DNA from: Mycobacterium sp. MS1601
Lineage (GTDB): Bacteria > Actinomycetota > Actinomycetes > Mycobacteriales > Mycobacteriaceae
Assembly (NCBI RefSeq): GCF_001984215.1
Contig: NZ_CP019420.1
Coordinates: 186,001-250,000 of the forward strand
Direction of reading: 5' to 3'
Length of the DNA: 64,000 nt
Made by a program: the position numbers and the translations under genes. Under the pieces are notes generated by a model that was not told the origin of the DNA, ran no database searches, and saw nothing but the letters and a program-made list of their open reading frames with translations. Numbering within the stretch: position 1 is the stretch's first letter; each line of letters begins with the position of its first letter. Of the stretch, positions 63,300 to 64,000 are shown in pieces.

Positions 63300-64000
63300 A
63301 TGACCAACACACTTCCGGCCCGGTCCGAATCTGGTGTAGGGCTGCAAAAGCACAAACGCACTGCCACCGATATCGGCCTGGCGCTCATCACACCGCTGGT
63401 CGGCCAAGAATTCCTCGACCGCTACCATCTCCGCGATCCGCTCAACCGCGGCCTGCGGCTGGGCGTCAAGACGGCGTTCTCCGCCGCGGGTGCGTCCACC
63501 AGGCAGTTCAACCGCATCCAGGGTCTCGGCAAACCGCCCACCCGGCTCAAGTCCAGCGGAGCCAACTACTTCGACCTCACCCCCGATGACGATCAGAAGA
63601 TGATCGTCGAGACGGTCAACGAGTTCGCCGAAGAGATCTTGCGCCCCGCCGCTCACGATGCCGATGCCGCCGTCACCTACCCCAAGGATCTGGTGGCCAA
63701 AGCGGCTGAGCTGGGTGTCACCGCGATCAACATCCCCGAGGATTTCGACGGGATCGCCGCGCACCGGGCCACAGTCACCAACGCCCTGGTGGCCGAGGCG
63801 CTGGCCTACGGCGACATGGGACTGGCGCTGCCCATCCTGGCGCCCAGCGGTGTTGCCGCCGCGCTCACCCATTGGGGCAGCGCCGATCAGCAGGCCACCT
63901 ATCTCAAGGAGTTCGCGGGCGAGAGCGTGCCGCAGGCCTGCCTCGCCATCGCCGAGCCGCGGCCGCTGTTCGATCCCACCGCGTTGAAGACCACCGCGGT
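63300..64000 (+). CDS. Acyl-CoA dehydrogenase (FadE24-like), 5' part
   Basis: The gene runs off the right edge; 233 residues are visible. After an unusual basic N-terminal extension of about 90 residues (KHKRTATDIGLALITPLVG) the acyl-CoA dehydrogenase N-terminal domain begins (DDDQKMIVETVNEFAEEILR, GVTAINIPEDFDG). It reaches the substrate-side segment AEALAYGDMGLALPIL. It introduces the alpha-beta double bond in fatty or sterol acyl-CoA. ATG 63300 has TTGAGG upstream. The position after the hisN-type gene and the N-terminal extension recall FadE24 (Rv3139), but that name is tentative. Confidence 0.85.
   Translation, partial: MTNTLPARSESGVGLQKHKRTATDIGLALITPLVGQEFLDRYHLRDPLNRGLRLGVKTAFSAAGASTRQFNRIQGLGKPPTRLKSSGANYFDLTPDDDQKMIVETVNEFAEEILRPAAHDADAAVTYPKDLVAKAAELGVTAINIPEDFDGIAAHRATVTNALVAEALAYGDMGLALPILAPSGVAAALTHWGSADQQATYLKEFAGESVPQACLAIAEPRPLFDPTALKTTA

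Noticed and set aside
1..64000. CRISPR arrays, tRNA or rRNA genes, prophage or insertion sequences
   Set aside because: Looked for regular spaced repeats, tRNA-like folds outside the tmRNA and transposase/integrase motifs; none could be supported.

Overview
The window is high-GC actinobacterial DNA from a fast-growing Mycobacterium (Mycolicibacterium-type). The lineage call rests on several landmarks. There is an mbtK-type mycobactin acyltransferase behind an IdeR-like box, and a DUF222/HNH 13E12-family gene. The block prfB-mscS-(Pro/Thr-rich protein)-ftsE-ftsX-smpB next to fprA matches the M. tuberculosis Rv3100c-Rv3106c order as I remember it. The tmRNA tag is ADSNQRDYALAA, and a carotenoid cluster of the leprotene/isorenieratene type is present. 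Most genes are tightly packed and many overlap by ATGA or GTGA. The first and last genes are cut by the window edges.

Layout. 1-3.8 kb: 3' part of a LuxR/LAL regulator and two alpha/beta hydrolases. 3.9-5.1 kb: mbtK and two decayed genes. 5.2-5.8 kb: superoxide dismutase. 6-11.1 kb: prpR and the methylcitrate operon prpD-prpB-prpC for propionyl-CoA. 11.1-13.7 kb: metE behind a cobalamin riboswitch. 13.7-19.9 kb: a DUF998-like membrane protein and the coupled carotenoid operon crtI-crtB-crtYc-crtYd-crtU-Rieske. 19.9-28.3 kb: a seven-gene minus-strand signalling operon of a GlnX-like membrane protein, GlnH-like lipoprotein, helical protein, PknG-like kinase, PP2C phosphatase, VWA protein and FHA protein. 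28.3-30.6 kb: a proteasome-beta-like hydrolase divergent from a LigD-type polymerase and a LOG-family protein. 30.7-36.2 kb: a second LAL regulator, a methyltransferase, the 13E12 protein and a glyoxalase-fold protein. 36.2-46.6 kb: gamma-glutamyltransferase, SGNH hydrolase, sulfatase, a TetR pair, alcohol dehydrogenase, small membrane proteins and a large secreted acidic protein. 46.7-47.1 kb: tmRNA. 47.1-50.7 kb: a GntR-controlled nitrilase/MFS/DUF2848 locus. 50.7-59.3 kb: a long minus-strand run containing a TPR/AAA pair, a DMT exporter and the smpB-ftsX-ftsE-mscS-prfB block. 59.5-64 kb: fprA, an XRE-cupin regulator, a HisN-type phosphatase and the start of an acyl-CoA dehydrogenase.

The most interesting part is the seven-gene PknG-like operon. 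It joins the GlnX-GlnH-PknG amino-acid-sensing arrangement known in mycobacteria with a phosphatase, a von Willebrand factor A protein and an FHA phosphopeptide reader. Three of its cytosolic proteins carry N-terminal Cys-rich zinc-ribbon-like motifs. It looks like a paralogous, self-contained sensor-kinase-phosphatase-reader module. Other notable items are a one-base frameshift in prfB beside the GGQ motif, two near-identical GntR-type operators, two long perfect hairpins that both begin inside the upstream stop codon, and a cupin pseudogene beside an internally deleted membrane protein gene.
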